From Cunninghamia lanceolata (Eukaryota; Streptophyta; Pinopsida; Cupressales; Cupressaceae), in assembly GCA_027924645.1 (NCBI GenBank), contig BSBN01000047.1, positions 2,232,001-2,296,000 on the forward strand: DNA of 64,000 nt, in the 5' to 3' direction. The notes below the pieces were generated by a model. That model was not told where the DNA came from. It worked only from the letters and a program-made list of their open reading frames with translations, and did no database searches. Below are positions 11,361 through 26,900 of this stretch, piece after piece; position 1 is the stretch's first letter, and each line of letters begins with the position of its first letter. The translations under genes were made by a program, and so were the position numbers.

Positions 11361-14300
11361 TACACTTTTTTGATATTCAAATAAGCTGTAAAGTTATTTG
11401 AATTTGATGTCGAATGCTGTTTTTTGGGGGGTAGTTGGGTGTTTTGGATCCTAGATTCTTTACCCAAGTTACTGTAAGCCAAAAAAAAAAAAAAACAAAG
11501 GGTCTCCCCCTTCAAAAAGATTAGGACACTATACAAAAGTTTCTATTTTCAAAGATTTTAGACACTACCAAACAAAAAGATTTATCTTTTCCCATTATTT
11601 AGACATGCTCATAGCATAGCAAACTCTTATATAAATTTAGTAAATTACTAACATAAACTAGAAATTATAGATTGGAAGTCTAGATGCAAAATAACAAAAT
11701 TATTTGATTTTCACCGTCCATTAGATTGAGGAAAAACCCCTGTAAAAACTCTAATTTATTTGCATCAACAAATCACACTCCATTATCCATCATCAGGATG
11801 AAAGCAAAATAATTTCAGTTAAATTTATAAGAAAACTCTAATTTTCTTGTACCATCAACATTTGGGTGAAAGAAAAATGCTGTTTTGTAGGAGTTGTAAA
11901 ATTTCTCCTTGAATCTTTAGTTATTATCACCCAATGATAAGTATCCAAGAACTGTTTTAAGTCTGCTATTATAAATAAAGATCCGAGAATAACTAAGAAT
12001 GATTAAGATCTGAGATAACTAAATCTAAAGTATAGCTTTATCAGAGATGATGACTAGCTTCTTAACTAGTGTGATCATCCATTGAATCTCCAGGTTCGTA
12101 CACAAAGATGTATCAAGTTGAGTAATGCTAGGTTGCATACAGAAACCAAGTTGGTACAGAAACAAGCACTAATATTTTTTAATTCCTAGAAAATTCAATC
12201 CAACGCATGTTCCATATCAACTAGATCTACATTTGTCATGACGTACTTCATAGGGTGTTGCCATAGCCAATTCAGACTCATATGTAAGTATCCCTTAGCT
12301 TCCAAAGTTGCTGCTCCACTCCATTACGCTGATAGCCAATTCAGACTCATCTGTAAGTATCCCTTCGCTTCCAAAGTTGCTGCTCCACTCCATTAAGCTG
12401 ATAATCAACGTGCTTGCAAAGTTTTATGTAGCCTCATACAAACCAAAATACAGAAAATTAGCAGCAGTGTGTATACCAAGCCTGGTCTTCTGTAAATGAC
12501 TGTTTGGTGCATATAGCAGAGTCCTATGGGCTGGGGCTGAACAGAGAGGAAATACCATGGTTTGAAGTGGAGGCATGCAAAATCTGGTGAAGCATCAACC
12601 AAATAAGGGGTTTTGATTCCTTCCACACAATGTGAATTAGTTCGGTGCATATCATCTACTTGTAAGGTATTATGCAACTGAGCTGCAATTTCGTTTTATA
12701 CTGTTGCTTATACCAGTGAAAACTGTAAATTTTAACTAATGGGGTTATGTAGATATATAACTTTCACCACATCAATTTATTTTTTACTGAACAAAATTAA
12801 ACTTCCAGAAGAGACTGAACCACTTAGCCATCGAGTTCTCTCTTTCTCCCACTGTATTTAGTTTTACTTCCAGCAGCTGCAAATTGGTCACCATCCCACT
12901 TGTGCTTCATTTCTAATCTTAATAATTCATCATCATTAACGAGTGTATTGGCTGACAAGAGGATGTTGATACATATGAATGAATTAGATATGCCTGGAGC
13001 TATGACACCCTACTTACACACACTCCCAAATTTGGCAGCTATGCGATATCTATCACCCTACTCAATTCAATGATGGTGAACATGGAAGTAGATTTGTTGG
13101 AATTGCATGCTTCTGGATTTGACTGTGTAGATTTGTTGTCCACTTCCCCAAAAAAAGGCTGTTGCCAATTTTAGCTAAACACACCAAGGTTATTGTTGGC
13201 CAGCATTGTGCAAGCAGAATTACCTTGTGCCTTCATCAGCACCATGCAGGCACGGCATCTCCTGATTGACAATATTTATTCTCCATGAAATAGTAACCTT
13301 GGATTAGGACTAGAATAAATGTGTATTTTCTTCTTCTACAATAAATTTTGGAAAATTCACTCAATTTGAGATAAATATTCTAGGAACATCCACTAAGAAG
13401 GTTAATGATTACTTGAACAAACTAGTTTATATTTAATCTAAACTAGGTCAACGTACCATTTTCCTTCTGTGCCAATTATTTTCATGGCAATAAAAATGCA
13501 CGCCTCTAAAAAAATATAGATCTTCATATTTTACCAGACTAATTAATACCCATTGACAATTTGAAGGATGCTTGTGCCCAATTTGACTTCGCTATAATAT
13601 TTCCAGTAATTATTATTTATTATCAGTGTTCCCTTCAACAGATGGGCATGACTAGTGTGACGCTCTATAGGTTGTTTCCAATCCTGAATCAGCTCGATTT
13701 AGTTTTTGTGTTAGCATGTTAAACCAAATCTTGCTGATATACATCTTTTATTTTTCAGAAAAATGATTGTTGATAACTTGATACAGAACAATTGTTCTCA
13801 ATTGCCTTTCGTAAAGATTACTGTCATAGGCCTGTTATTTTCAATTTTCTGAAATATTCCTTAGTAATTGTGCAAAACCCTGAAACCCTGGCAATTTATC
13901 TTTGTATCAACATACATCACAAACATTTCTTGCCAGAAGAGCTCAAGCAGTAACCATGCAAAAAAAAGCCAGTTCTGGTATGATTTAACGAGGCAAGAAA
14001 ATGTCAAATAAGAAATAATATAATGATCACTTGCCACAAGACATGCACATGTATAACAATAAATTCAATTACCAAATTATATCAGCTGTTCCAATCAAAT
14101 CAGAAAATGCAGGATACCTGAGCTTATTGAGTATCAAATAATTTCCAATCAAGGAGATGTCAAACCTCTTGTCAGATATTTCAAATGAACAGTGTACCCT
14201 TATTAGAATTCTAGTTAGTTTTCATCTGTGGCAGGAAACACAATATTGATCAGAGCATGGAAGATCTGCACTCTACATAATAGCTTGTTAATTGTATAAA

Positions 14301-14430
14301 ATAAGCAAGTGAAATTTTATGCAGCTCAAAAAAAACATTTATACAACTCTATTCTATAGTTTGATTAAGTATGCCTTTTAAAACAGATAAAGCATACATC
14401 ACTAGATGTCTGTGGATGCTATAACTCCTT
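11361..14430. other. Intergenic interval without recognisable gene
   Basis: About 3 kb of AT-rich sequence with only short shadow frames. It contains an A-rich tract near 11480 and the 69-bp tandem duplication at 12265. The right-hand end must hold the 3' untranslated region of the ceramidase gene (minus strand, downstream of 14439), but I could not single out a convincing AATAAA signal. Confidence 0.5.
12265..12402. repeat. Two-copy tandem repeat, 69-bp period
   Basis: Two adjacent copies begin AGCCAATTCAGACTCAT at 12265 and 12334 and differ at only a few positions. Both contain CTTCCAAAGTTGCTGCTCC. Confidence 0.9.
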
Positions 14431-14438
14431 AAAGATTA

Positions 14439-14987
14439 CTATGATACAACAAAAGCACTGGATGTGCCTGTGAAATGATCAATGGAACCAAATAAATGTT
14501 TTGCTGCACCAAAATGACGAATTCTATATATTCCAGGCTTGACTTCTTCTGGAATCTCCCATTGTATGGTTGCATAACTGTAAGTGCTTTTTGAAGATGG
14601 ACGCGACCACTTGAAGCGCAGACACCAATCATCATCATCATACATTGGAATCCATTTTCCGTCAGCACTTGACATTTCTACCAAAGCAAAAGTCCCCTCA
14701 GTCATCAAATCATTCCGTGGACAAGCAGACCAGAATGTTGCCTCTACAACATCTCCTTTTGTGTGAGGACCCTTTTTGGAAATGTCTTGTTTAATATCAC
14801 CAAACTTAACTCCACTTGGAGTCAAATCAACAACAACTGGAGGGAGAAAACTCATCTGTTTATCCAAAAGATCAGGAGGTGATAGACCTGAATCAACCTT
14901 CTCTCCATCTATCATCGATTTGGCAAGTTTTCTGAACTCTTGAATATATGCACTCAAAGTATGTGGTCCATACAAAGTAGACCCTCC
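14439..14987 (-). CDS. Neutral ceramidase exon 9 (residues 600-781, C-terminal domain)
   Basis: Acceptor CTTGTAG|GGAGGG. It encodes [20 protein letters not shown] and then the C-terminal beta-sandwich with the conserved [16 protein letters not shown] and a YDDDDW stretch. It ends SAFVVS, TAG at 14439-14441. Confidence 0.96.
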   Translation of the reverse strand, partial: GGSTLYGPHTLSAYIQEFRKLAKSMIDGEKVDSGLSPPDLLDKQMSFLPPVVVDLTPSGVKFGDIKQDISKKGPHTKGDVVEATFWSACPRNDLMTEGTFALVEMSSADGKWIPMYDDDDWCLRFKWSRPSSKSTYSYATIQWEIPEEVKPGIYRIRHFGAAKHLFGSIDHFTGTSSAFVVS

Positions 14988-17900
14988 CTACAAGAACATC
15001 AAACATAAGAGAGAATTACAAATATAATGAACACTAGATATTCCTTAAGGGAGAAGCTCGTTACATGAGAATACCTCATATCGTTGAACTTGGTACTCCT
15101 CAAATGTTGTGATATACTGAGAATAGGTATTGGTTAGGCCTGCTATAACTACATTAGTGCTGTTATGAAATTCTCCCTTCCCATAAGTGATGAGCACCTC
15201 TTTCACAGCTTCTCGGAGGCGCCTTCCAGCCATTGTTGTGAATTCTGCAAAACAATGGAATTAGGCTAATGAGAAAAACAGGTATGCCAATAAGAAATGC
15301 ATTAAGAAGACATTATTTGAAAGGAACAAATACATCAACTTCTTGTATACAATTTATTTTAACAAACCAGCCACACAATATGCACAAGGCTCTCAAAGTA
15401 AGGCTGCAGAGATTGACAGCAAGCTCTTATCAGGTATATCTAGAATTAAGGAATGCACACTTATCAAATGCTTTCAAGAGTCTATACCCTGAGATACTAT
15501 AAATTTGTTCTTCACAATATTAGTTAGTCAACTGCTTGGCCAGTAAACATAGCCCTGAGCCTCTGAACTTAGAACTAATCAATGGGGAGTCTGATGGAAA
15601 GTGCAATAGTTTCCCATATTTCTTCTTGAATGTTCGTGTCAAGATAAAATCTCAACAGTTATACAGCTCGCTGATGGAAAGTTAAATAGCCTCCCCCTAT
15701 TTCTTCTAGATAGTTCATGTCAAGATATAATTTCAAAAGCTTGTACTGCTTACTTATGTAAGACTCTCTAACCATGCCACTGGAACAAAATTATAAATGT
15801 ACCAGTCATGACAACTACAAAAGCTTCAATATCCTACAATCTCCAAACAGGTTTAAATTATCACAAAAGTTGGAATAGCTCAACCATGATTATGCCACTT
15901 ACCTCCAGGTACACAGAGGATGACAAACTCGCCAATTCTTAGGATCTGGATCGGAAGAATAGCCGGCTGCAAAGAAAGAAAATGCAGATATTTAAAAGCT
16001 TTCAAATATGTTGGACATGAATTTTACAAACTAAGAGAACTTTTAACAAAATATACGACTGTAGATGATAGTCTAGTAAGAATTCCTATATGAAGCCTCT
16101 CACAATTATGTAACTTCCTTGGCCTTTGCATAAGCACATTGTCTGAATTGATAATTTGCTTGCAATCATCTATGCTTCAATTACTTTTTCGATTCACCTT
16201 GAAATCAAAATTTGTTAAACATCTAAATAGGCATGTTAAAGCACATATGATAGCGACAGGTCAAGGAATGAATTCTTTTACTACAGGAAAATCACTAGTA
16301 GAAGAAAATTGGAATGGACTCTAAACTGCAAAACTCTAAAAACATGATATGCACTAGCCACACACAAACATCAGTATTATTTGCATAAAAATTCCATAAT
16401 CTAATCACAGGGAACTTAATTTCCCTTGATTGTGTCCATTTCAAGAGAACTCCAGGGAACGGCGAAAATAAAAGGGCAGGGAACTTAATTTCCCTTGATT
16501 GTGTCCATTTCAAGAGAACTCCAGGGGACGGCGAAAATAAAAGGGCGTTGCTTGCTGGAACAGCATGCCTTTATTGCCAACAATCAAAAGGTTTGATATT
16601 TTTGTTACAACATTCACTTCTATTGCTAAACATTGCATGTTATAACTTCAATTTAATCCGAGTATTTGTATATTAATGTTCAATGTCAAACTAGCAATTT
16701 GTAGGCACAACTGCAACAAATACAAGGAGAAAAAAATAATTTCTTATTCACTCAAACACAATGAATCGTTAACATATTAAAAAACTTGAACATGGATACA
16801 ATGCCTTATAATATATACATTCAGTGGTCTCTAACTTATAGGCAGTTAAACTATTACAAAACAATTCAAATTCAATGGAACACTGGACTCGGAGATTGAT
16901 CTCTTCTGTAATAAGAATATCCTCAAAAAAAATTGTTTGACTTGAGCTCCACTCATACTGCAGGCTGAATAGGCACTTTATATTCACTTTAACATGTTAA
17001 CATGGTTTTCTGGGATCAAATCCTTACCGCCCATGCATAAGGTTGAGACATTTCTCCTGTATCAAGCAAAATTGGCTTTGGCTTCTGACATTCAACTTGT
17101 TCTTCTGTTGGAGTCTTCAATAAATTTCTCACAAACCTCCAAAATAGATTTCCCTGCAATGAAAACATAGCCCATAAAAATATTTTAAACATGCTAATAT
17201 GAGTGAAAACTAAAAACATTAATATGTGCATATTTACAAAACAAAAAATTCCTCACCTTGTCATCCCCTTGCTTAAAATCAAATGCACCAGGACCATCAG
17301 TTGTTCCAGCAGCAAAACTGAATCCCATGGCAGCCGGGCATGTTTGAACTACCTTTTCCTCCTTTCCATGCTGATCTTGGAGTTTGACCTCAAGTTTGGA
17401 AAAGTCAAGATAGACATGACGATAATCTATTTTACCTGATAACTGCTTAGTTGCACCATTGAATAATTCAGCAGCTTTCTTAAATTGTCTTTCCCCTACG
17501 ATACGAGTGCTTGCAAATTCATCTGGGTATCTGGCAGGAAAATTGTTTCATCAGTACACCCTTTGATAATCATTCAAAACAAAAAGCCAGAAAGGATCTT
17601 TGATTGCTCTTTAAAATGACTTTTGAGAATTACCCTGGGCCGCGACCATAGCATAGCTCATTTTTCCCATTGCAAGTACTGTGATTAAAATCACAAGGCA
17701 ATCCAGTGTCTATACAAAATGTACCCCAAACATTTGGGCTCACATCACCAACATTGGACTGACAAAATGCAGCAACAAACTGAGGTTTTTCACTATGTCT
17801 CATTGAGCCTCGAACTCGATGGACAATACTTGACATCTTTGTAGTTGGCCTACCACCTGTGCTGCTGAGTGATGCTGCAGTTTTGTAAATATCTTCATCT

Positions 17901-20900
17901 GCAAACACAAAATAAAATTTATAAAAATGGAAAAATATATGCCTCACAGAATTGCTGGAAGTTCACTGAATTAAATCACAATATTAAAAATGTATAAATG
18001 TAGTGAATTTGCACACCTGCATGTGGAATTATATTTGAAATTCTTCTATACAGTTTTCTCAATGAACTTGTGTAATAACCAAAACCATTCCTTTCAGCCC
18101 CCACAAAAGTAGAATCACCACTCTTCTTTTCATACCAATCCTCCATAAAGCGTGCTGCAGCTCCTTTGTTGTCACCACTGATTAGTGAATTTGTGCGCCC
18201 CATTGAAGTTCCATGTGTTGCATGCCAGTTAAAACTTCCTACTGGACCCCACTCATTATCCACAAACTTCAGCAATGTCATATCTGTATCAACATTATAT
18301 TTGTATCGAGCCCTTTCTTTTGATGGATTATTTAAATAAGCGCTAGGGCTCCGATTTATTCCTGTATCTAAGAGCTCACCTGACAGTAAGACAAAAAAAA
18401 ATACTTCAGACATTAAAAAAAAAAAAAAGACAACTGCAGAAAACCATACCAAACAATTCATGTATTCAATTTTCTACACCTCCTAGTATTTTAATTCTTG
18501 GACAAGCAATGGATACGAACTCAAACATTTGAACAAGATTCAACTTCTGATAAGGAGGAAAACAAAACACTAGATACACTCCTTGTTCCTTAATGCATTT
18601 TACCAATGTTCTGAATAAAGTTATAAACCATACAAGGGTCAAACTTTGTTGAAAGATCAGAAATATTGAACATCATTAATTGCTCCCTAAATGTGTTATC
18701 TATTCCTGTGATTAGCTCGGCCACATCACCTGCTCATCAACACACACCCTTTGGAAAAAAAACCACAATGTATCATACCACCACCACAGCACAATTGATC
18801 TGTTCTTTGAGCATACAAGTTCAAATGGCATGCTATAAGACAGATGCAAATCCCATCAAAACAGGGAACCTGATGCTAATTTGCTAGAAAGCAATAAACC
18901 CTTACCCATGAGGGAAAATAAACCACGCATAGAAGAATATCAATAACCGTGAATGTAGACATTAATCATGACTCACCTGATGACCTCAAAGAATGGTATG
19001 CTACAGAAAGGGATCTGGATTCCTCAGAAACAATGGATACAAGAAATTACCATTTAGACATCACTGAAATAAACTAGGTCTTGATATGACAAGGCCACAG
19101 AAACAAGAGTGAGAGGGGCCACATTCTCAATAATGGTTTAAGTAGAATTGGGAACCTTCCAGGCAACCAACCATGAATTAACTCCTGCAGATACTACAAC
19201 GTATTACATAGGGAGATTCAATGCTTTAAACCACTATCCTTTCATAACAGGTCACATCACACACACCATGGCTGTAAAGTGATTTCAACCTCGTGCTCAT
19301 TTTGTCGGTGCCCTTCCCTTTGTGTACTGCATTTCAGAATTGCAAGCCATAATCACAATTAATACTAACTATTTGCTCAGAGATTGGTAGATAAAGATTT
19401 ATTTCTTAAGTTCTCCATGTTGTTATCCTGTCACAACAACCACAATTGCTTGATTGTGGCGATTGCATAGTATCCAAGAGTCAATGTCAGAATGCCAAAG
19501 TTATACCATGCCCTGAAATAAACACCGACCATGTACAACCTGACAACAGCCTCCATTCTTAAGTCCTTCCTAACTCCAAGACACTAGCAAATGGAAGGCA
19601 TTTCCCCATGATGCAAAACCTTCTCTATTATAATAACCCATTCAGGAGCATTTCTTATAATGGGAAATGCCTCTCAAGATGGCAAGCCTGCTTGAGAGTG
19701 TTCCTAGCATATCCATTCTTGGCATCCCATCTAGTCTCCTACAGGATTTCAAGGCAATTCTTAAGATCCCTACACCCCAAAGAATCATGTATTGTTGCAG
19801 GTGTGTGGATGTATGGAGGGGTCCTATAACCCTAGTTTCCAATCTGGATACCCCCACATTTCTTTAAGATTTTCTGTTAAAAACTTGAGATCCATATACA
19901 AATGATGAGATAATCATAATAGTAATCAACAGTATTTGTTTCCTGCCACGTATAACAAGCTCCTGAAACTATTTTCCTCTTTCTTGCAACCCCCAAGAAT
20001 TATATATTGTTGCAGGTGTGGAGATGTAAAGACTGCTGCTTGAACACTGGTTTCCAATCTAGATACCACAACATTTCCTTAAGATATACTGATAAAACGT
20101 TAAGATTCATATGCAAATGATATCCAAAAAATGAGAATCATAAAAATAATCAACTGTGTATGTTTTGGACCACTTATAGCAGCAAACTCCTAAACCATAT
20201 GTCACTTGCCTGCAACTTAAAGAACTGTGTATAATCACAAGTGTGGGAATGTAAAGGAAGGTTCCCGCAACACTGGTTTCCAATCTGGAGACCTGCACAT
20301 TTCCTAGGGATTTACTGATACAAATCCAAAGATTGATATGCAAATTAAATAAAATTAATGAGATAGTCCTAAAAATGAGAAATTGTGTTTTTTTCAGGTC
20401 ACTTCTAGCATCAAACTCCTAAACTATTTGCCTCTTCTCTGCAACTCCTGATGACCATTCTTTATGGTCTAGCAATATAAGGGAAACTACTCAGTCAACT
20501 TCCTAATTTAGTTACCATTTTTCCTAATTTAGTTAACACAAAAAAAGAAGTATCTGCAATTTGGAATGCAAATTCTTGTAGAGGCAGGAAAAGAACCCTA
20601 TATTTAAGCAAAGAAGGTGAGAAACGGAGTTTCATCCACTCTGGACAGAACAGGGTCTACATCATGAATACATGGTGGATAGCCAAGGCATTTATCTTGC
20701 ATGATGAATAAGTTGCTTGAGCAAAGAAACTTACCAAAAAATAAATATCCAAATCAACTAGGATGAAAATCTCAACATATCATTTGGCAACGGCCTAAAC
20801 CAAGCAAAGCATGATCACAAATATTTCAAAGAAGAATTCAGAAACTTTGCTTGAAGATTAGAAAATGATAGAGAACTACTATAGAATGTCATCATATCTA

Positions 20901-23900
20901 CAGCTGCCAGGTCTAATATGTGTAAGAGATTATAGTCCAATATTGCAAGTTGTATCCCGTTACTGGTCAAGATACCCCTAGAAGGATTTGCAAAACTAAA
21001 CTTTGATGGTGCATCAAGAGGAACCCTAGACCTGTGGGGGCAGGTGTCGTCACTTGTGATGAACATGAGACATTTCTGCATGGGGGTTCCATATTCTTGG
21101 GTACCCAAACAAACAATATGGCAGAATATGAAGCAGTAATTAATGGTTTAGCTCTCACTAAATCTTTGAAGCTGAAAAAGATTATGTTTGAAGAAGATTT
21201 TCAAGTGGTGATAAATGGCCTTCGAAAAGGACCATGCCCAAACTGGAAATTAAAAAGCCTTTTGGAGGAAGCTGTGCAAATCGGTAAGGCCTTTGATGAG
21301 GTCATTTTCTCGCATTGTTATAGAGAAGCCAACTCAGCAGCTGACCTTTTAGCCAACTGTGGCATTGATGAAGATCCTCACCTAAACATATTTATCTCCT
21401 CGCAACATTCATGGTCTGGTTTATCCAATCTAACTTCCTTAAAACCCCCCTAAATTATATAGCCCTTGAAATCTCCTACCAACCCAATGTCATATAATTA
21501 CCTAATAATTATCATCGCACCTAGCTGGTATCACATTACTACCACGGAATGATTAGCAAGTTTTGCACTGTATCTTCCATATCTATGAGATTGATGATCT
21601 TAAAAATGATTTGACTTTGCTTTAATTTCTTGCATGTTGGCATCATGGCTAGTTCTATGGGAATGTGATTTAAAGGAATGTTGGGCAGTTGGCAACTTGG
21701 TATTATTCATGGCTTTTTTTGTGCTTTTTCTTGGCAAGGCTGATCTGGTTTGTAGTACTCTGGACAGGCGGTCTGTCGGCACTCATCTTCACAGCTTGTG
21801 AAATGGCTTGTCAATGACCTAAATCTTCAACACGGAATCCACGCCATTGTGGCAAGGTTACAAAAAGGTGCCTCAATTGATGAGCACACAGTTATACTGG
21901 GGGGGGGGGGTGAATCAATATAATATAATCTTTTGCCTTTTTCAATCTTAACAACCATAGCAATATCAAACACACAAGATCTATCATATATGCAACACAA
22001 GAAGAACACAAGATTTACATGGAAACCCGTGAGGGAGGAAACCACGGCAAAATATATATATATATATATTTCTCATACAGGCTTTGTAGGCACCAACCTA
22101 CAAGAGACTCCAATCCCCTTTTGTACAATTTGTGAGCACCAACCCAGCAAAGCACCAACCTATGAACACTTCAATAGATGATGTCTTAACAAGATCTGAA
22201 TGTTAATATACTTCCTTTCACAAATCTGATCACAACCCATACAATATCCTTTCTTCACAAAAACTGATCACATAAATTTCTTCCTTATAATCTGCTCTAA
22301 ATTCCCTCTACAAACTGCTCTTCAATCTGCACTTATTCCTCTCTATAATTCTGCCATAAACTCTTACAAATCTGCCTTTTATTCTTTACACATGGGCTGC
22401 ATACATATTTCAGAAAAAGTCTGAAATACTCTTCATGAAACTCTACCCTAGATCTGCTCTATATTCTCTTCATACACACACTTCTCTCCACAAATTCAAC
22501 CCACACTATTATCTACTTCTTATACATCCTCAAGAAAGACAAACCAATCAAGAGACACCACCTTTCATAAATGAGAAGACACTTCTTTTTCTAATCGCTG
22601 CTCTTCATATCCAAACTTTTTGTCTTATTCCTAATCGCAGCTCTTTATTACATATTGCTGATCGCACCTTTTCACATCTTAATCGCTCCACCTCTTATGA
22701 TTTAAATAAAACATTTTGTCTTATTGAAATGACGCTAATAGAGGGAGAGTCGGCCAGCATCATTTGGAAGTTGGTCACCATATATGTTAGACTTGAACCT
22801 TGGGAAGTCGGCCACAATAAACATTTGTTTTATCTTCAAACATCAACCAAGGGTGCCAAACATGGGTCGGCCCATGTCTGAAGCAAAATTTAAATCCGTG
22901 TTCTATCAACCATAAAAGGTGCCGCTAACAAGGAAGGAAGTCAGCTATAAGTTTAAATCTTTAATTTAAACTTTAATGTAATCCTATAGCTCTGCTCTTT
23001 TATTGTCTTATATATCTGCCTTTAATACCATTATGCTTTGACATCAATGACAACATATTCGAAAATCAATCTCATTTCAACTGCAAAGAACCTGCAGCCA
23101 TCGTGTTTGTCAAAGAATTACTAGGAGATATAGGATTGGGTGAAGGCAGACCTCCTAGGTTGAAGGCTTGCACAAGGGAAGACTTTGTAGAGAAGTTGTC
23201 GATGGCATTTCAGGACAAGAGGTTGCAGCTATGGGTACTGCATTTATTTCTGCTGGCAATATACAATGGCAATGCTAACTCCAAGGTTGGAACAGAGACT
23301 GGAAAAAGCACTGTCAATCACTGCTGGGGCAACAATGGCAGATGTCTGCCTTGCACAGAAAGAGAATGTGATGTTTTACCATGAACTTCAGGAGGTTAGG
23401 GCCTTTTGCAGAGATTTAGGCCATGTTGTGGAGAACCTACTGGTTACTCACAACAACAGCCTTCTAGAGGTGTCTAGCGCAGTTACCATGCTATGGCTTA
23501 CACAAGGAAAAACAGTCCCTACAAAAATTGCCAAGAGGTTCTCAAAGGTGTCAAATTTCCAGCTCTAAGGGTGCATAGTTCTAGAATGCAGGACGGTTGT
23601 GGACAGCAAGGTGTCATGGAGGTTCCTCTTCATGACCTGGGGGGAAACTGCAACAAGAGGTGTGGGGCAGTGTGGTGTCAATGAGGGCATATAGGTAGTG
23701 AAAAATAATGTTGTTGTTTTTTAGTTTGTGAGAATTTTCCCATAGGAATGCTATGTAAATTTTGCTGTTTTGTAAGAACTGTTAAGGGGCTTTAAAAATG
23801 TGAGCGTTATTATCTATTTGTTTTTTGAAAAACATGGTTATATCAAATAGATATAAATATTTTATCTTTTCCTATGGTGAAGAACTATATTAAGTATTGC

Positions 23901-26900
23901 AAATATTGACAGGTGAGGGCCCCAATAGAACCTCTCTATTTAATCAAAAATTCCATATATTGCAAGTTGTATCTTTTAATTAAAAAAAAAAATTGAATTT
24001 TCTATACTATCATTGGAGTATCGCTCCTATTGGTAAAGGAATGCATAAAATGAGCAATGAAAAATACTAGTTGCAAAAACAAAAATTCAATTAAAATTGA
24101 CAAATTTGTTTGCCAACATTTTCATCTCAAATTGTACCTTAATAGATATCCATTATTTTCTAAATGTAAAAAGATGGACGAGCAACTTTTAAAGTTCCAT
24201 AACAGATACAAGTCCAAACTCAATAATAGAGACATTACAACACAAGAAATGGTCTCTTAGCTTACCCTTATTAAAAAATACCGACCCAGGACGCAAGTTC
24301 TCATGTGCCTGTATGATACTCTTCTCAATACCATCCACAATAGCATCAAATGACTGTCGAACAAAACCAAGAGATGTAACTATGTACACAATATATTGCA
24401 GGTAGCCCCCAGGGCCAGAGTGTGTGTGAATGCCACTTATGGCCACATTCTCCTTAGTATACAAGTCTCCATACCTGCTCATGGAAACACATGATTAAGA
24501 AAACCTTGCATATTGCTTTAGCAAATGACTATCAAATACAAACATAGTTTGTATTTAACATAGCTGACAAATGTATAAAAAGAACAAGTGAAGAGATCAA
24601 GGAGAAATAATGACACAAGCAAATAGTATATGTAGGATGAACGATGTGATATAATTTCTAGTTATTTAAACAGGTATAGCTAGTCACAAAGGGTCAGGTG
24701 GAATAGTCACATCCAAGTTGTACCAAGCCCACACAAGAGAATTGTATGGAGTCTTGAGGAAATTTTCGGTCACAAGTGGAATAGAAACCCACTGATTGGG
24801 GCCAAGGTGAAGGGACCCACCAATGTCTGCACAGATCTACCTATGAAGACCATTGCAGTGTTGCACTACTTTATAAACTTTCATACTATCCTTACAAATT
24901 ACAATAGTATAGTATGATTACCATATATCAAGGCATATATAATATTAACATTTACTGCCTATGAAACCTCAAAATTATCACATTTAAACAGAATTTAAAG
25001 GGAGTTTTTCATTTCTAGTTTCAACTACATTTACCAAGGAGATGGTCTGAAACTGACCTCACATGTTGGAAGCAAATTTTAAATCTATAAATTTTTAGTT
25101 ACTTTTTTGCTAAGGGTACCAGAGACTTTAAGAGCTTGAACTCTATCCTAGGAAGTATCCTAGGCCAGACCACCTTACCTCAATGGGGCTTGTGGGACAA
25201 ACCTGCTGGGGATCAAACCCAAGACTTTAAACTAGTGAACACCCTTAATACCAGTAGATCTGGCCCGACAGACATGTATCTAAGCATTATGCTTATGAGT
25301 TTAATTTCTTGTAGAATGAGAGGGACCAATTTACTTTGTAAAAATTACAATATTTTATGCATCATTCATCCTAGTTAATTTCCTAATTTTTTGAGTCGTT
25401 AGCTGAGGTTTGGCACCAAATCCAAATTAAACATAATTCTTAGTCTTGGCAAGTCACCACTAAATCTAGACTTGTTTGCATGTGTGTGTGTGTGAGCACA
25501 TGTGTGTGTGTGCCAGATTCTTGTTAATTGACACGTGTAAGTGCAGCCTATGCTTCCTACATTTGGCACCATTGCCCAAAGCATTCATGATTGCTTACTA
25601 GCAAAAAGTTGAACTGTAGTAAAATGGAAGAAACATGTAACAATATCAAAAGATAGTCCACTTCCTTAGTTGTGATATTTTAGGGCTCATTGTATTTTTT
25701 AGACCCTTTTATTGTTTTTCGTTGGTTAATGGCACTTTATGCCAGTCAATTGTACTTTTTCATGAGTAAATAGAGTTTTATCGGTTGGTTGCACCTTTCT
25801 GTTTATGTGAAAGTAAGCACCCCACATGCAAAATGAGATGAATAAAGTTTTATCAGTTGGTTGTACTTTTCTGTTTATGTGAAAGTAAACATCCCACATG
25901 CAAAATGAGATAAAGTCCAAAGGAAAAGTAGCTATAAATAAACCCCAAGGCCTTGAAGAGGTATTTTTCATGTTTTAAATGTTAGTGATCCATGCACATC
26001 TATCAGGCTTGTCTGGGTAAAGTGCAGAAAACATATTGTTCTTGGAGACCCATTTGGCCCGAGTTGGTATCCATTCCTTCTCAAGAAGATTGTTCCCCCT
26101 GCCATGTAGTACCTGATATATTTTCAGTGATATCATAGATACGTTTTATTTCCAGTCAGTAATATGAGTGTTATTTAGAATAATTTTTTTTTTCATAAAT
26201 GTTTCATGTCTCATTGTCTACAGTCTTCAAAGAAGCAACAAATAGAAGTTCAAATTTCAATTTTACCAGACCTAGGGTTTTCAGTAGTTATAGCAGGTTT
26301 ATGGTTGAGCTCATAACAAAAACCAAAAATAAAAGAAAGCGGAAAAGATATGAAGAAACAAATTCCAAATAGAGCTCATTTTCTACAAGAAATTGGCAAT
26401 GGTGAGGAAGTGGTGGTGGTTACCAATTTATGGCATTAGATACAACTGCATCTTAAGAGAATCAGTATGGAGAAACTCAATACTATTGGCACCTTGTATG
26501 GGAATTTGTGTTCACAGTTACAGATTGGATATTGCAAGGATAATGGAATGGAACTTGGAAGTCAAGGATGAGGACAAAAGTATTAATCTATTTCTGTGTC
26601 GTATGGGACAATATGCATTGTGACAATGTTGATTGGAAAAAAGAAAGAAGACAGAAATGATTAGAGCGACATAGGTGACGATGATATTAAACATTAAGAC
26701 CAAAATAATGATGAATGTTGACTAATGAACCCAAGAATACCAATGAATCATTGCCCTAGAAAATAAGATTCTACTTCAATTCAAAACAATACATTACAGA
26801 AGATCTTGCTTTACAAAAGCTTCAAAATCAGGAAACTTGGAATTCTGAAGGGTCGGCTGATGATTGTGGAAGCTAACAGTGAGCAATAAATTGTTCATGG

